Below are positions 13,400-26,153 of a DNA stretch of 64,000 bases, in pieces (position 1 is the stretch's first letter; each line of letters opens with the position of its first letter). Both the position numbers and the translations under genes were made by a program. The stretch covers positions 89,220,001 to 89,284,000 of the forward strand of contig CM077597.1 in NCBI GenBank assembly GCA_039654915.1, in the 5' to 3' direction. This DNA comes from Aquilaria yunnanensis (taxonomy: Eukaryota; Streptophyta; Magnoliopsida; Malvales; Thymelaeaceae). Under the pieces are notes generated by a model. That model was not told the origin of the DNA. It did no database searches and saw only the letters and a program-made list of their open reading frames with translations.

Positions 13400-14272
13400 T
13401 CTAGTAATTATTTATTTAAACTATTTACAAATTAAAATCTCACACTTCAAGAAAATAAAAAAATTAAATGTTCTTTTTTGAAATGAAAGTGTTTTTTTTA
13501 TTAACTTTTCTTATATTTCAGACTGGCTAAGGAAAAGCTCACAAGAAATTAATTGTTTTTAAAAAAAAAAGTTATTTAGGTGATTATTAGGTAGATATAA
13601 TATATTAGCTTTGAACAAATTCTATCCAAAAAATAATTAAAATTATAATTTTTATAATTTTGAAATGAACTCGCCCTATATTTGTTACACTTAAACCAAA
13701 ATTATACTTTGCCCTTGTATCTTTTAAATAATGTATACTTTTCGCTTATTTTCTAATACTAATAATCAACTTTTAGTCAAAAAGAAAGAAAAAGAATACA
13801 ATTTTCCCTCACAGGCAAAAAAAAAAAAAAAATTAACTAAGTCTGATTCCTTTAAATAACCTAGTAATCATATGCTATTTTTATCAACATGGAAAAACAT
13901 TTTCTTCAAAAAAAATTAAAAAATATTTTTAAAATTCTTTTTCCGTGTTGAATGAGAAAAATTTACAAAAAATAATTCTTTTTTCTCTGTGTTCGCCTCA
14001 TCTTAAAAGAAAAGCTAAAAGGAAGGAATTGATTAGAACAAAAATGACAGTTAAAGAAGGAGAAAACATAAAAAGAACCATATGTCTACTAATAAACAAT
14101 TTTGCCCAATCACAGACTTCCAACACACGATAAAAGTTTAGCTGAGAAATCCTTCATGTGCCCACAAAATCTTGTAAAGCAAAAGCCTATAATGAGCTTT
14201 AACGTTCCTGCTTATAGGACCATGTTCCTAATCTCTGATAATCTCAAATATTATTCTTTCAAATGAAATCGG
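13400..14272. other. AT-rich spacer
   Basis: Only poly-A/T-rich text and short unsupported ORFs are present. No gene or element border is recognised. Confidence 0.4.
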
Positions 14273-15787
14273 CCCAATCACTCTAGTGTCCCTTTAACTT
14301 GGCTAATCTAAACGAGTTAGTCCTTTAACTTGAACCGATTTTATGTTGGTTCTTAACTTGTAACTTAGTCTATGTTGATCCTCTAACTTTACAACTTATT
14401 ACAGGGTAGTCCAATCATCTCATATAGTCATAACATCATCATCCATTTTGGAATGTGTGGGAACATTGAGGAATAAAATACAAAATAAAAAAATAAAAGG
14501 GATTAGCGCAATATTTAGAAAAAAGGATTCTAATAGGCCTAACTGATGATTTTTTTAATCCAAGCTAATGGAAAAAAATTACAACAGCATCTGAAGATAA
14601 GCCTTTTATACCTAATTATATAATTTCCTTCATTATTTTTATTCCAATGCTAAACACACACACACACACACACATTACATAACTCACTTTAATTCAACCA
14701 ATTATCTTTCTACTTGATAAATTAGTTAACACAAAAAGTTTATAAGACAATCAAGATAGAGAGAGTATTTTCAAATTGTCACTAAATTATCATTTAAATT
14801 TTTATTTTTCATCTTTTGCTATTTTTGTGCAAACGTACAACAAAAAGGTGAAAATAATACATATTTTTTTCATTTTTCTTAATTTATGTACTATTTGTAA
14901 ACGGTGTAAAAAATTGAGATGTAGGGAGTAATATTTACTTTATATAATTATATACACCTTTCATATCATTAGTTAATAATTACTCCCTTTATCCCATAAA
15001 TTTTGATACATTTGACTTTTTGTTGTATTTTGACTCAATTTTATTCATATTTTTTTTGTTAAAAAAAATATATTTAGAAACTACATATCTTGAATTATTA
15101 TTCATATACAAATATTTTGTATTTATATATTAAAATGTTGAAAATAAAAAAATTATAGGTTAATTACCAAAAACAAATGGAGCAAAACTTTTGGGGCGGA
15201 GGGAGTATATTTTTAGGTCCAAAAAGAAATGATTTATTGGTTTCAATATGTGTAATTATATATGTGGTGATTACATTTAATAAATTGAATATCATTAATA
15301 TAATTTTATTACTTAATTATAGTTTTTATTGAATACATATTTTGAATTATTATTATATTAGTGTTATTATTATTATTATGATTGCTATGAATAATAATAA
15401 TAATAATGCAACAAATTGCCTAAATTTTTTTTACAAGCAATTAACTAGAACTGATGAACAATTATGTATTTGACTTTTGGAAAAAAAAAAGTGCATATTT
15501 TAAGCAAAAATCCCTCTTTGATAAAAAAATAAAAAAGCAAAAAATACGCCCCATGGAAAAAAAGAAAAAGAAAAATGCTCTAAGAATCCATGTTGTTTCT
15601 CTTACTGTGTATTTTAGTCCCCAACGCTATTTAACTTTCAAAAAAGGGTAATGGTGTTTTGATAAATTAGGTATCTAGACTAAGTCGTAATAAGTTGAAA
15701 AGTTAAAGGACTAACAGAGACTGAGTTCAAGTTAAGTGAGTAATTTTTATGAGTCAACCAAGTTAGGAGATCCCTAGGGTGATTAGG
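14273..15787. mobile_element. Candidate TIR DNA transposon (non-autonomous)
   Basis: The left end CCCAATCACTCTAG and the right end (reverse complement CCTAATCACCCTAG) begin an imperfect inverted repeat of roughly 130 bp with phrases such as CTTTAACTTG and ACTTAACTTG. No target-site duplication is evident and there is no transposase. The interior carries a (CA)n run near 14655-14674 and a nested Stowaway MITE. Confidence 0.5.
14983..15205. mobile_element. Stowaway MITE with TA target duplication
   Basis: It begins CTCCCTTTATCCCATAAA and ends GGGGCGGAGGGAG, the classic Stowaway CTCCCTC-type inverted termini. It is flanked by TA at 14981-14982 and 15206-15207. Its 223 bp are AT-rich with no ORF, and it is nested in the larger TIR element. 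Confidence 0.85.
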
Positions 15788-16872
15788 TTGAGAAACTTTG
15801 ATTACTTCTTCTTTCCAAAAGAATAATTAATATGAGATAAACTTCATACATGAAATGATTTGATCAATCTATATATTTTTACAGGTTTTAGCCTAAGGGT
15901 ATATTTTAGGAGATATCAGTGATATGTGACTATTAGTAATTATTTAAAATAATCAACTTGTATATTAATTGAAACTTTACACTTTAAAACGTTCAAAAAT
16001 CACTTTTAAAATATTTTTATAAAAAAGTAATCTAGTAGTTTTTATTTTTTTTAGTTGGTACTGAAAAAGATTCATAATAAATAGTTAATTTGGAAAAAGA
16101 CGTGATTTAATTGATTATTGGATAAATATATTATTAATTTGTAAATAACATTGATTGGGAAAAATAAAATTGCTTATAAGTGATTTTTTTAGTCAGGGCA
16201 TTGTATGAAGAATATTAGTGAATGATGTAGTTGGCAGGATAAGGCTAGTCCACAACATTCTTTTATTATGTCGCTACACAATCAAAGTTAAAAGAAAATT
16301 ATATAATTGGGGAAATGGCGGCAATGGAGGTAACTGCTATATATAAGACTATAAATGAATGAAACATTTTATGAATAACGGATTAATGAATTACTGGAAC
16401 TCGAATTAAAAAAAGTCACATTTAATCATATATTTTTTGTTTGTCTACCCTGCGATCGTTTTCCGTTTGAAAGTTGAACTCACCTCAAAATTTCATAAAC
16501 AATAGTTCTTTTTTAATTGATAAGGTTTTTAACTTTAAGAACTAATTAGACCTCAATCACTATAATTACTAGAAAAGCAGGCCCATAGATAAAGAGATAA
16601 AAAAAATAAAGGGATGAATTTCTTTAAAATGACAATAAAATTCATCGCAAATTGCTATACCCTTTAAACGATAAATTTTTCGCAAATGGAGTACATCTCT
16701 TTATAGATAAATTTTCCTGTAAAATGGCAATAGAATTGGTCGCAAATTTATTGCTACATCCTTAAAGCGATGGATTCAAAACCATGTCATTTTTTCCAAA
16801 TTTCAAAAAAGAACAGGTGATGAATTTTTTTACAAAACACTTCTCGAATCTTTATAGTGTGTATTTTCCTTT
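15788..16872. other. AT-rich spacer with decayed repeats
   Basis: Nothing codes convincingly. Around 16620-16790 short phrases (AAATTCATCGCAAATTGCTA, GAATTGGTCGCAAATTTATT) recur twice, suggesting an old degenerate repeat. Confidence 0.35.
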
Positions 16873-17594
16873 GGCAAAAATAACAAAGAAACCACTAATG
16901 TTTTTGTGCTGGCTGATTTACCTACTAAAGTTTTTTTAGGCCAAATAAACCACTAATATTTCTAAACCAGCTCAAATCAGCCATTCTTGTAGCTTTTCCG
17001 TTAAGTCTAACAGAATCTTAGCATAAAATACCAAGTTTAGTTCTTACATTTTATACTTATGCTCTAACGCCTATAAAGTTTATTAATCTAACATTTATGC
17101 CACCTTCTTGAAGCCGGCATCTATCTTTGGACTCCGTTTGTGAGTAGTAATTGAGATTATCCTGAACTTGCTGATAGTGGCAATGATGTTCATCCTTTTA
17201 CTCTGCTTTATATTGTACCATAATCTTGCGTTAAACATTAATATGAGTGAGACATCATTTAAAAGTACACTTTAAAGGAGCTAGAAGTAACAATGAAAAG
17301 ACTGTGCCAAAAAAATGTAATTGTGGAAGGTGGTTATGAAATTTTATAAATGATGAAGGTAGCCTATTTGAATTGTTTTAAACCAAGTGGACCTATTTTG
17401 TTAATTTTAAAAAGGTAATGATGGATTTTTATAATATTTCAAGAGTCGAGTTGGTAAATTGGCCTATTTGAATAACGTTGGTGGTTTATTTTGCTAGTTT
17501 GAACAACGTTAGTGATTTATTCGGCCGAAAAAAAAAATTAGTTGCCGATTCGAGCTAAGTCCAAAACGTTAGTGGTTTATTCATTATTTTTGCC
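16873..17594. mobile_element. MULE-like element abutting the ankyrin gene promoter
   Basis: The termini are GGCAAAAATAAC and, as reverse complement, GGCAAAAATAAT, followed inside by AAACCACTAA motifs repeated in both arms. Flanks TTTTCCTTT (16864-16872) and TTTTCCTTG (17595-17603) match at 8 of 9 positions, the 9-bp target duplication expected of Mutator-like elements. There is no transposase ORF. A relative with similar ends lies at 44206-45262. Confidence 0.75.
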
Positions 17595-17720
17595 TTTTCC
17601 TTGTCTTTTCTTATAAAAAAGAAAGGTCGCCCGTGTCCAATTATTCTACTTGCAATTGTTGTCCTAACGCATTCGAAATTAAAGATTAGCCCTCTCCTGC
17701 TTAACTTAGTGAGCTCCGAG

Positions 17721-20250
17721 ATGGATCCCCAACTGCTGATGGCGGCGAGACGGGGCAAGCTTAACCAAATCAAAAACATTGAAGCCGTCAAAGGCAGCGG
17801 CGTCCTCTACAAGACGACCCACCACGGCAACAGCGCCCTCCACATCGCTGCCAAATTCGGCTACCAGGACCTCGTCGACTACCTCATCGACCACCACCAT
17901 ACGCTTGTCCTCGCCTGCAATCACCGCGGCGAAACGCCGGTGCACCTCGCAGCCAGGGCCGGCCACGTCGGAATCGTGGAGGCGTTTGTGAAGCGCGTGA
18001 AGGGATTCGGGAACCTGTACGTTGCCAGGATCAGAGACAAGAACGGCAACACTCCGGTGCACGGAGCGGTGCGGAGTAATGAGATGAAGGTGGTGGAGAA
18101 GCTGGGCGAGGATCGGGAATCACTGTTGCTGGTGAACGATGAGGGAGAGTCGCCGCTCTCGATTTCCATCGATCAGAAATATTTCAGCATCTCCAACTTC
18201 ATTTTGAGCAAGAATCCGGCGACCATCGATTACAGAGGACCTAAAGGCCAGACTCCGCTTCATTTCGCTGTTATTGGCCGTGACCTGAGTGAGTCTTCTT
18301 CTTCTCCTGCTGCTGGTGCTTCATACTTTTTTATAATCTTGTCAAACTTTTTTCGTGTTTCCACGTTTTATTGGTAATTCTTTTTTATTTTTGATCCGTT
18401 GGTTAAATGGTTCGTTGGGTTGCGAAATACAGGACCGCAAAATGGATATATGGCTCAATGGGTACTCAGTTTTTGTGTGGTGATACCATTTGGTCATGAA
18501 TACTTTAAATCGGCTATTTTTACTACTCTATCCAAAGAAGCACCAAGGATGTTCTAAAATCAAGGCTTTTGCATTTTTAGGCCTCCGGGCTTTCATAATT
18601 TATAGTCGAAGTCCCATTTTTTGTTGGAATGCCTAATCTACTACGTCGGTTCTATATCGTATTTCTTTTACTTTTTGAACTGTTCATCAACAACTTTGAC
18701 ACTTTTCAATTTTAGAAAAGCTTTGAATCGATTGTTGATTAATTTTGATTTAATCAATCATAACATGTTTTTATTGATTAAACCACAATGAAGTGGAGGT
18801 CGATTCTAGTTTTTATTAAAGAATGAAAGCTAACAAAACGCGCGAGCATAAGACTTTGAATTGTTTATGGTTCTAGTATTTTTTTGGCCTTTAATAAAAG
18901 TTATCTTCATAAAAATGTACAGATATTAATATGGACCTCATGTCACTTGTTATAACATATGTTTCTTGCTTACTTGTGGTTGATTTAAGCATTTATGCTT
19001 TCAATCTTGAGAGCTAAGGGAGAGCTTGTTAGAACACTTGATGACAATGGAAGGAGCCCTCTTCACTATTCAGCTGCTTTTGGACACCAAGAGATGGTAG
19101 CAGAGCTACTAAAAAGGGATGCTTCTGTTGCATATCAAGGAGACCAAAATGGACAAGCACCCATCCACCTAGCCACAGAGCAAGGCAACCTAATTGTGGT
19201 GAAGGCTTTACTCGCTCCTTGCCCAGATTCTATCGAGCTACTTGACAAGAAACAGCAAAACCCCCTTCATATTGCGGCAAAAAATGGATATCATGACCTA
19301 GTCCTACACTTTATGAAGCTACCGGAGATGGAAGATTTGGTTAATTCACCCGACTCTGATGGAAACACCCCTTTACATCTCGCTGCAATGGAGTTCCATA
19401 GCACTGTTGTTTATACTCTCTCAAGAAAAAAGGTGGTAGAGATCAGGGCAATCAACAAGTCCAACAAATCCGCTCTTGAAACTGTTGAGTCTTCTGATGA
19501 TCGCGGGTTGGAAATGCAACGAGTATGCTTAAACATTTCCTTGTACAATAGTATGTACACTTGCATTTCTGATTCTTTAACTTGTACATTTCCTTATTTC
19601 AGCATTTAACATTAAAGGCACTGAAAAGGGAACACAAGAAGCGTGGTGTGAACAACATTGAAGATGTGCTCGAACAAGGATCATCACAGAAACCTGAAAA
19701 ATCGGGAGAGAGCAACACCAAGCAAATGGCAAACACACTCGCTCTCATGGCAACATTGATCGCAACATTTACATTCACAGCAGCCTTCACACTCCCTGGA
19801 GGGCTTAAAAGCGAAAGCCCGAATGAGGGCACTCCACTGTTGCTCCACAAAGTAGCTTTCCAAGCATTCATTATCACCGACACAATCGCCATGACCTCTT
19901 CCCTCACTGCTTCCGTTGTGATCTATTGGTCTTCTTCACAGCGCGACATAGAATCACTCTTGGATGCATTACCATATGCCTTGTGCTTGACTTGGATATC
20001 ACTTATGGCATTGGCATTGGCATTTGTGACAGGTCTATTTGTGGTATTGTCTCATCAGCTGTGGTTGGCGATTCTTGTCTGTGTCATTGGTTGTGCATCA
20101 CCGGCCATTCTCTATATGTTTGCCCCATTGCTCATTGTCTTCCTTGAGCGGCGTTCTTCGACTCAGGTCTCGAGCACCAATCGATATAATATACTTGACA
20201 ACAATCCATTTGTGTTCGTGTTTCGATTGTTGAAGATGAAGTACCGTTGA
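17721..20250 (+). CDS. ACD6-like ankyrin-repeat protein with C-terminal PGG membrane domain
   Basis: Exons 17721-18288, 18990-19522 and 19603-20250 (donors GTGAGT and GTATGC, AG acceptors) join in frame to about 582 residues. Exons 1 and 2 encode ankyrin repeats, with signatures such as GNSALHIAAKFGY, GETPVHLAARAGH, GRSPLHYSAAFGH and GNTPLHLAAMEFH. Exon 3 has the PGG domain start (KQMANTLALMATLIATFTF) including FTLPGG, then about four hydrophobic membrane segments and a short tail. The family (ACD6, ITN1 and relatives) acts at the plasma membrane or ER in salicylate-linked defence and stress signalling. The start MDPQLLMAARRG is typical of the family. An in-frame upstream Met at 17601 exists but falls partly in the transposon flank. 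The exact role is unknown. Confidence 0.88.
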
Positions 20251-22330
20251 GATGAGTTTTGCCTTTCTATAAGCTCATTGCAAGTTTTCTTCAAACACAC
20301 TAGGCAAGACTATTTATTATTAGGTGGTCAGAGTTTCAATTTTCTACTCTCTTTGATGTCCCTCCAATGTACCTTGAAATGAAAAAAAAAAATTGGAATG
20401 TGATGTTGACTAATTTAAGACTATTTTGTTTTTTATTAGTTTCAATTATTATTGTGCATTATTCTTACATACAGTGATTATGCCTCAAAATTATTAAATT
20501 ATTGTAACTTTACGGTTTAAAAAGTCTAAAAATAATTTTATAACAATTTTGTGAAAAGTAACTATTTTGTATTCATTTTGTTAGGTTGGTTAAGTTAAAA
20601 AATAAAATAAAAAATGCTTACTCTTTAGAAAAGAATGAGATTTATGGTGCCCGTGCATTGCTGCGGTTCAGTCTGTGTTAATATTAAATGTGAATATAAA
20701 TAGTGGTGATCATTGACGAAGAAAAAGAGTTTTATAAAAAAGAAAAAAAAAAGCAAAAACTAGGATAAAAAGTCATGGTGAAGTTTTGGGACTCTGAGAG
20801 CAAAAAAAAAAAAAAGATTCTAAGTATCAAGAGATAAACCATGAAGACTAAAATTTTGTTTTAGAACAGAGAAATAATATGATAATATAAGATAAAGAGT
20901 GGAATTTCAGTTACAAAAAGTAGGGTTTAATGATTAATAATTAAAAAATAACAAAAAAAAAGGTCTTTAGGGTAAGAGAGTAAATATAAAAATTTTATGA
21001 ATTTGAGACTTAATCATGAACTTAATAAAAGAAAAATAAAATAAATGAAAACATTAGATAAAACGAATCAGCTTAAACAATATCAAAAAGTAAACAACTC
21101 ATAATGACTAAAATTTTATTTTAAAAAACAATAATAGAGAAAAATAAAAAAAATTAAACGAAGTCACTATAGTTGATTAAAAAAATTAGAGAAACAAATT
21201 ATGGTTACCAATATTTTGCTTTAGAAGAAAATAAATAAATAAATGAAAAAAAAATTAGAGATCAAGAGAGTAAATGGAGAGGTTTGATGGCCCACACATT
21301 GTAGTGGATTTTTTTGTAATAAATTTTAATAATAACAGTGCGACATAAAATACGTTACATGCTTCGAAACAATGCATATTTTATTTGTTAATTAGAAAAA
21401 ATTCAATAAAAATATTTATTTCCTATTAACACAAAATCTAATTTTTAATATCGCCCAAAAATTTATCTAAAAAAATTTACTTTCAAATTTAACAGTTATG
21501 AACTAAATTACTTTATTAAAATATAGAGCTTGAAGGAAATAATTGATGTTATACAAATTCTAATAATCAATAATAATAAAAAAATGATAGAAATACAAAA
21601 CTATGTTTAATATATGTTAATCAATTAATAGTTTAACTATTAACTTAATAAAGATAAAAAAAAAAGATAGTGAAAAAAAATTGACTAAAGTCAAATCAAC
21701 CAGAACCAAGCTAAAAATATGTAAATTATAATAAGTAAAGCTTCATTTTAGAAAACAACGATAAAAAAATCAATAAAAAAAATTTAGGATCAAGAAAAAA
21801 AAATGAAAAAACTTTAGGTATTAAGTATTTAACAATTAACTTAATGAAGATAAACAATGGCTTAACTAAAAAATAAACAAACTATGATTATCAATGTCTT
21901 ATTTTAGAAGATAGTACATTAAAAACAACAAAAAGAAAAGCTTGGGGGCCAAGAAAGCAAATAGAAGATCTAATTAAATAGCTATAAAATTTGGGGATTA
22001 AAATGTAACAAGATCTAACTCAAATCTAGAAAAGAAAAAATTAGAATGTTAAAGACTGAAACCGTGTTTTAACCGAAACAAAAGTGAGACAGACTAAGAC
22101 CGGAAAATTGCAACTTAGACCCTCATAAAGGCAAGTTCTTGGCAAAATGAGATAAAACTAAAAAAAGAACCAATCGCATCCTAAAAAGGCAAAAAAAAAA
22201 AAAAAAAGACTCAGAACCACGGTCTAAAACCAACAACCTATAACTGATAAGCTTATATTTATTATATTTATTCCTATCATATTTAGTATGTTTTAATATG
22301 TTTTGCACCTTAAAGAAATATTTTGAGTAT
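20251..22330. other. AT-rich spacer after the ankyrin gene
   Basis: Extremely A-rich text with recurring phrases such as CTAAAATTTTGTTTTAGAA and AAGAGAGTAAAT, each followed by variants, suggests decayed low-order repeats. No gene or clear element border is seen. Confidence 0.4.
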
Positions 22331-23830
22331 GTTTTGTAGCTTAGAGCATGTATGGACTCAATTGATTGAAAGTGGATTTAATTACAATTTTACAAGTTTT
22401 AATTTAGTTGTGTTCTTTCAGGATTCTAACAGATTTGCGATGTTACATTAGAAAAATCATATCTTGTGCCATGGAGATCAGAATTGAGTGATTCTTGATT
22501 CATTGGAAAGCTAATATCGGGAGCTATAAATCACATTCAGACCATGGAATCCAGTTTACACATTAAGAGGGTCAAATTCAACTTCAAAATCGTGATTTGC
22601 GAGTCACTGCCGGTTCAAAAGCAGATGCGGTAATTTGGGTATATCTTTGGCTTTATATGTCCATTTTATGCGATTTAGGTGCCGTTTCAAAGATAAGAAG
22701 TAGCTCTACAACTTTTATGCTTTGTATTTTGAGAAATAATGATTATATCAAGGTCAAATATCAGCTTGAAGTTGCTATTACTATTCTGGAGCATTGCTTG
22801 GCTGACAACTTTGAAACCTTTTAATTATTTTGAATCTTTTTATTTGTTTGGGGGTACTTTTATAATAATATAGAAAGTTTGTGAAGTTTTTTGGATTTAA
22901 CCACATTAGATTAGCTATATTAGAATAAAGGAGCAGCTGCCACAGGGGCTGCCACCCTACTCCTTCCCCAACTCTTTCAGTATTGTTTCTTTGTTTTTTT
23001 TTCTTTTCTTTTTAGTAATTTTTTTATTTTTGGTTAAATGAGATTGAAACCCCGAATTCTTCAGCACTGTGAGATCAAAGTTGTTTTTATTCATCAATTA
23101 ATATTTTGAGTATTAGATGTTATTCTATGATTAATTTCATGATTCTTTCGTTTATATGCTAAGAGGCCTACTAGTTATTATTCGAATTAAATCTACTGCT
23201 GGATTAGAAATTAAATCCGTAATTGTTTGATTTCTTTAATCTGTGAAGTAATTGAGGTTTAGTGATTTGCTGCGTCAGAAATCATTAAGTCTTAGGGAGA
23301 ATATTCAAATAAATTAAATACAGTCGCTTGTGTTTGTATTATTTAGTTTCACTAATCTCTCTAATTTTTAATGCAATTTTTAAATTAAATCAGAGCTCTT
23401 GTCTTAGGTTGTTTGCCGTTAGGGTTAATTAAATCACTTGTTTCTGATTAACTATGAATAAGGAGAGATAGAACGATAGCTTCAACGATTAATATTAAAA
23501 GTCTTGATTTATCCATCCATGCATCGATGATCAATTGTAGGAATTCGGTGGTGGATGTTGACTGATGCCAAGGTTGAATTCTTGATTATTTTGTTGATTT
23601 CTTACGTGATAGGTTTCTTAATTTTTGTTCTCTGATCATTTTTTTATTTTTTTTATTTTTTTTATTGCAAACAATTCCTGCTAATTTTTTATTTCAGTTC
23701 TATCATAAAGCTTTTAGATAAAGAATTTTTTTTGGGATTCGACTTGGTTTTCACTGCTATATTACAAATTTATTTATTTTGAGTTATTAGGGATATCAGA
23801 ATTATTTTTTTTGGTCTCGACGACCGACCA
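22330..23830 (+). mobile_element. Decayed LTR-like block, possibly Ty3/gypsy
   Basis: The texture (noncoding, moderate complexity, ending in a stretch with GGGATTCGACTTGGTTTTCA and a pyrimidine-rich tail) resembles LTR/leader sequence of large plant gypsy elements. I could not find matching TG...CA ends or a target duplication, so borders and class are approximate. Confidence 0.3.
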
Positions 23831-24536
23831 ATAACAATGACAGTATTCATCCAACAGTGACCATTGTTGAACTTTAGAAGTTAGTAGTAATATCTTAAAA
23901 TTATTTTTTAGACTTTTTAAAGTGTAAAGTTTTAACAAATTGACAATTTAGACAAATAATCACTTTATATGAGAAGAATGCTCAACAATAATCGCAGTGA
24001 CTCTTTTTATTCACTCTTCTGTGTCATTGGGTTTCCTTTTCTTTGTTTTTTCTTGCTTTCACTGTTCTTTTTTATTATTATTCTTTTCCTCAACTCTACG
24101 TTAAAAGTTATTTTTTTTAATAAAATGAACATGTAAATGTTTTTTTTTCTTCTTTTAGTAGAATCGTTTTGCCAACAAAGCAATTTTATATTTTTTGAGA
24201 TATCTCTTCCAAATCCCTGGTATAATCATCAAAATTGTTGGAGGCAGGTCTCAATTATCAATCTGTACAATATACTTAACTTTTATTGGGCTAGAAGCCT
24301 AGCAATATGAGTGCTGAACCTACATTCTTGCTAATCTTTCCCAAAGGAGTCATCAATCAAGTGTTTTTCCAAACCAGACCAAACCAATAACTGAGATGGG
24401 GGGAGGATATTTCTTATGTCCCTTCTATGCTTAGTAACACTAATCAGTGCAAGTTCTGCTGGACAAACCTATGTCCTCTCACTGATCTCGTCTCCAAGAT
24501 AACAACCCACCGTCAATTTTCCTTTAACTTTTTGCG

Positions 24537-24538
<2 letters not shown>

Positions 24539-24570
<32 letters not shown>
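24539..24570. repeat. (TA)n microsatellite
   Basis: About fifteen TA units. The matching place in the inverted arm, near 44080, is reduced to ATATATAG-like sequence. Confidence 0.9.
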
Positions 24571-24573
<3 letters not shown>

Positions 24574-25153
24574 ATCATTCCATGTTCTGGCTGTTCACTA
24601 GTTAATCTCCTGAAATTTTGTCTAGATTCTGAGCTCTGTTACTGTGGGATATACTAATTTAGATTGTATTTAGATGAGATTGTTGATAAGTGTTTTGCGA
24701 TTATGTTATACTATATATTAGTAGTTATTGGTTGAAATTTTATATGAATTGAAACCCTGTTTTTAAAAATCATATCTTTCTCATTGAACATGAAACTGGT
24801 AGTAATCGGATACTAGGAACTTTGTGGAATCTAGAAAAAACATCATAACTGATAAATTCTTTTTAGCATAGGACCTACATGTCCAATCTACCCATCTTCC
24901 GAGTTTGTTGCCTCATATGACCTGTAACAATCACATTTCAATCCTCCTTAAGTAGCATTAATAGTCAGTTTAAGGGAATGAGTTATTTTAAAGGCATGAG
25001 CATATGTATTGTAATCGACGAAAGGTTTGAGACCAAACACACACACATATAGCTGCAGCAGTATTTCAACACAAGCATATGTAGTCCAAAACCAACACCT
25101 GAGCCTTAGGGATAGCTGCTAAGGCATTATTACACGGTAGAATGTCATAAATG

Positions 25154-26153
25154 AGTTTAATTAACAGAGTTTAGTAGTAAGACAACTCTTCTCAGTAAAA
25201 TAACATTATAGAGGTTCTACCACTCTGTCGGATTATTACATCGGGAAGGCTTATTAACTCTTCACACCTGATTATTACTTCCTGAAAAGAAGATGAAAGG
25301 TATTCTTTAAACATTGCCCTTAACATAGAATCAAAGGGCAATAAAAGCTCATTGAATTTCAAACCTGTAGTGTAGGACACCCATAGCAACAAGTACATTA
25401 GCTAGCTGGTTCGGTTTGCTCTTCCTGTTCATCTGTGGACAACATAATTAAGAGAAATGAGGGGGAGAGATGAATTAGCTCAAGGGCTTATAAATAATGT
25501 TATGCACACACTTAGAAATTCAGACTTGTGAATTTCCTGCAAAACAGTTATCTTAAGCACAATTAGGTAGTTCACTTCCACCACAGTACTAGAATGATCA
25601 GATTAGATGCACAGGAAATTAACAGTCCTAAACATCAACATTGTTCATTAGTAGAACACTAAGCATTTATAGTACCTTCTTGCCTTAACTTTTTCTACAA
25701 ACTCTAGTTTAACCAACTTTCTGAATGTAATGAATTGCTCAAACAATGTGAGGTTTAGGACTCTTCTCTTTACTAAAATTGCAAAATCCTGCAGAGAATT
25801 AGATTAGGCATGCATGACTGTTTGGCTGGTATGAAGAAAATTTCTGATCTCTTTCATATTGCCTTGGTTGTACCAGCATAAGGAGAAGGCAGCCAAAGTT
25901 AGGGGAGACACCACTAGTTTATGTGACAACATTTTCAATATTTACAATAAGGGAAATTTGCAAGCAATCTTTGATAGACAGAATTTGATAAAGCAGAGCA
26001 ATGATTGAGTTCAAGTCCATGGTGCCTAAATTTGGAGTATCTTAACATACTTAAAATAGTAACCAAGAACATGACCATTTTTTCCCTTTTACCCCCTCAA
26101 AGTACGAAGAAATTTTATGAAATACTAGTAATCCAAAACTTCACCATTTTGAG
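25154..26153 (-). other. Downstream flank of NLR2, probable 3' UTR or fifth exon
   Basis: Homologous to 4946-6261 and 42649-43400. A good acceptor (TTGTCCACAG/ATGAAC) near 25427 could pair with a GTAAT donor inside exon 4. That would give a tail ending ...DEQEEQTEPAS instead of the exon 4 stop. This is inferred only from splice consensus and conservation. Confidence 0.4.

Noticed and set aside
17706..18169. Frames of 82-118 codons overlapping ankyrin exon 1
   Set aside because: They are shadows of the G/C-rich ankyrin exon in other frames.
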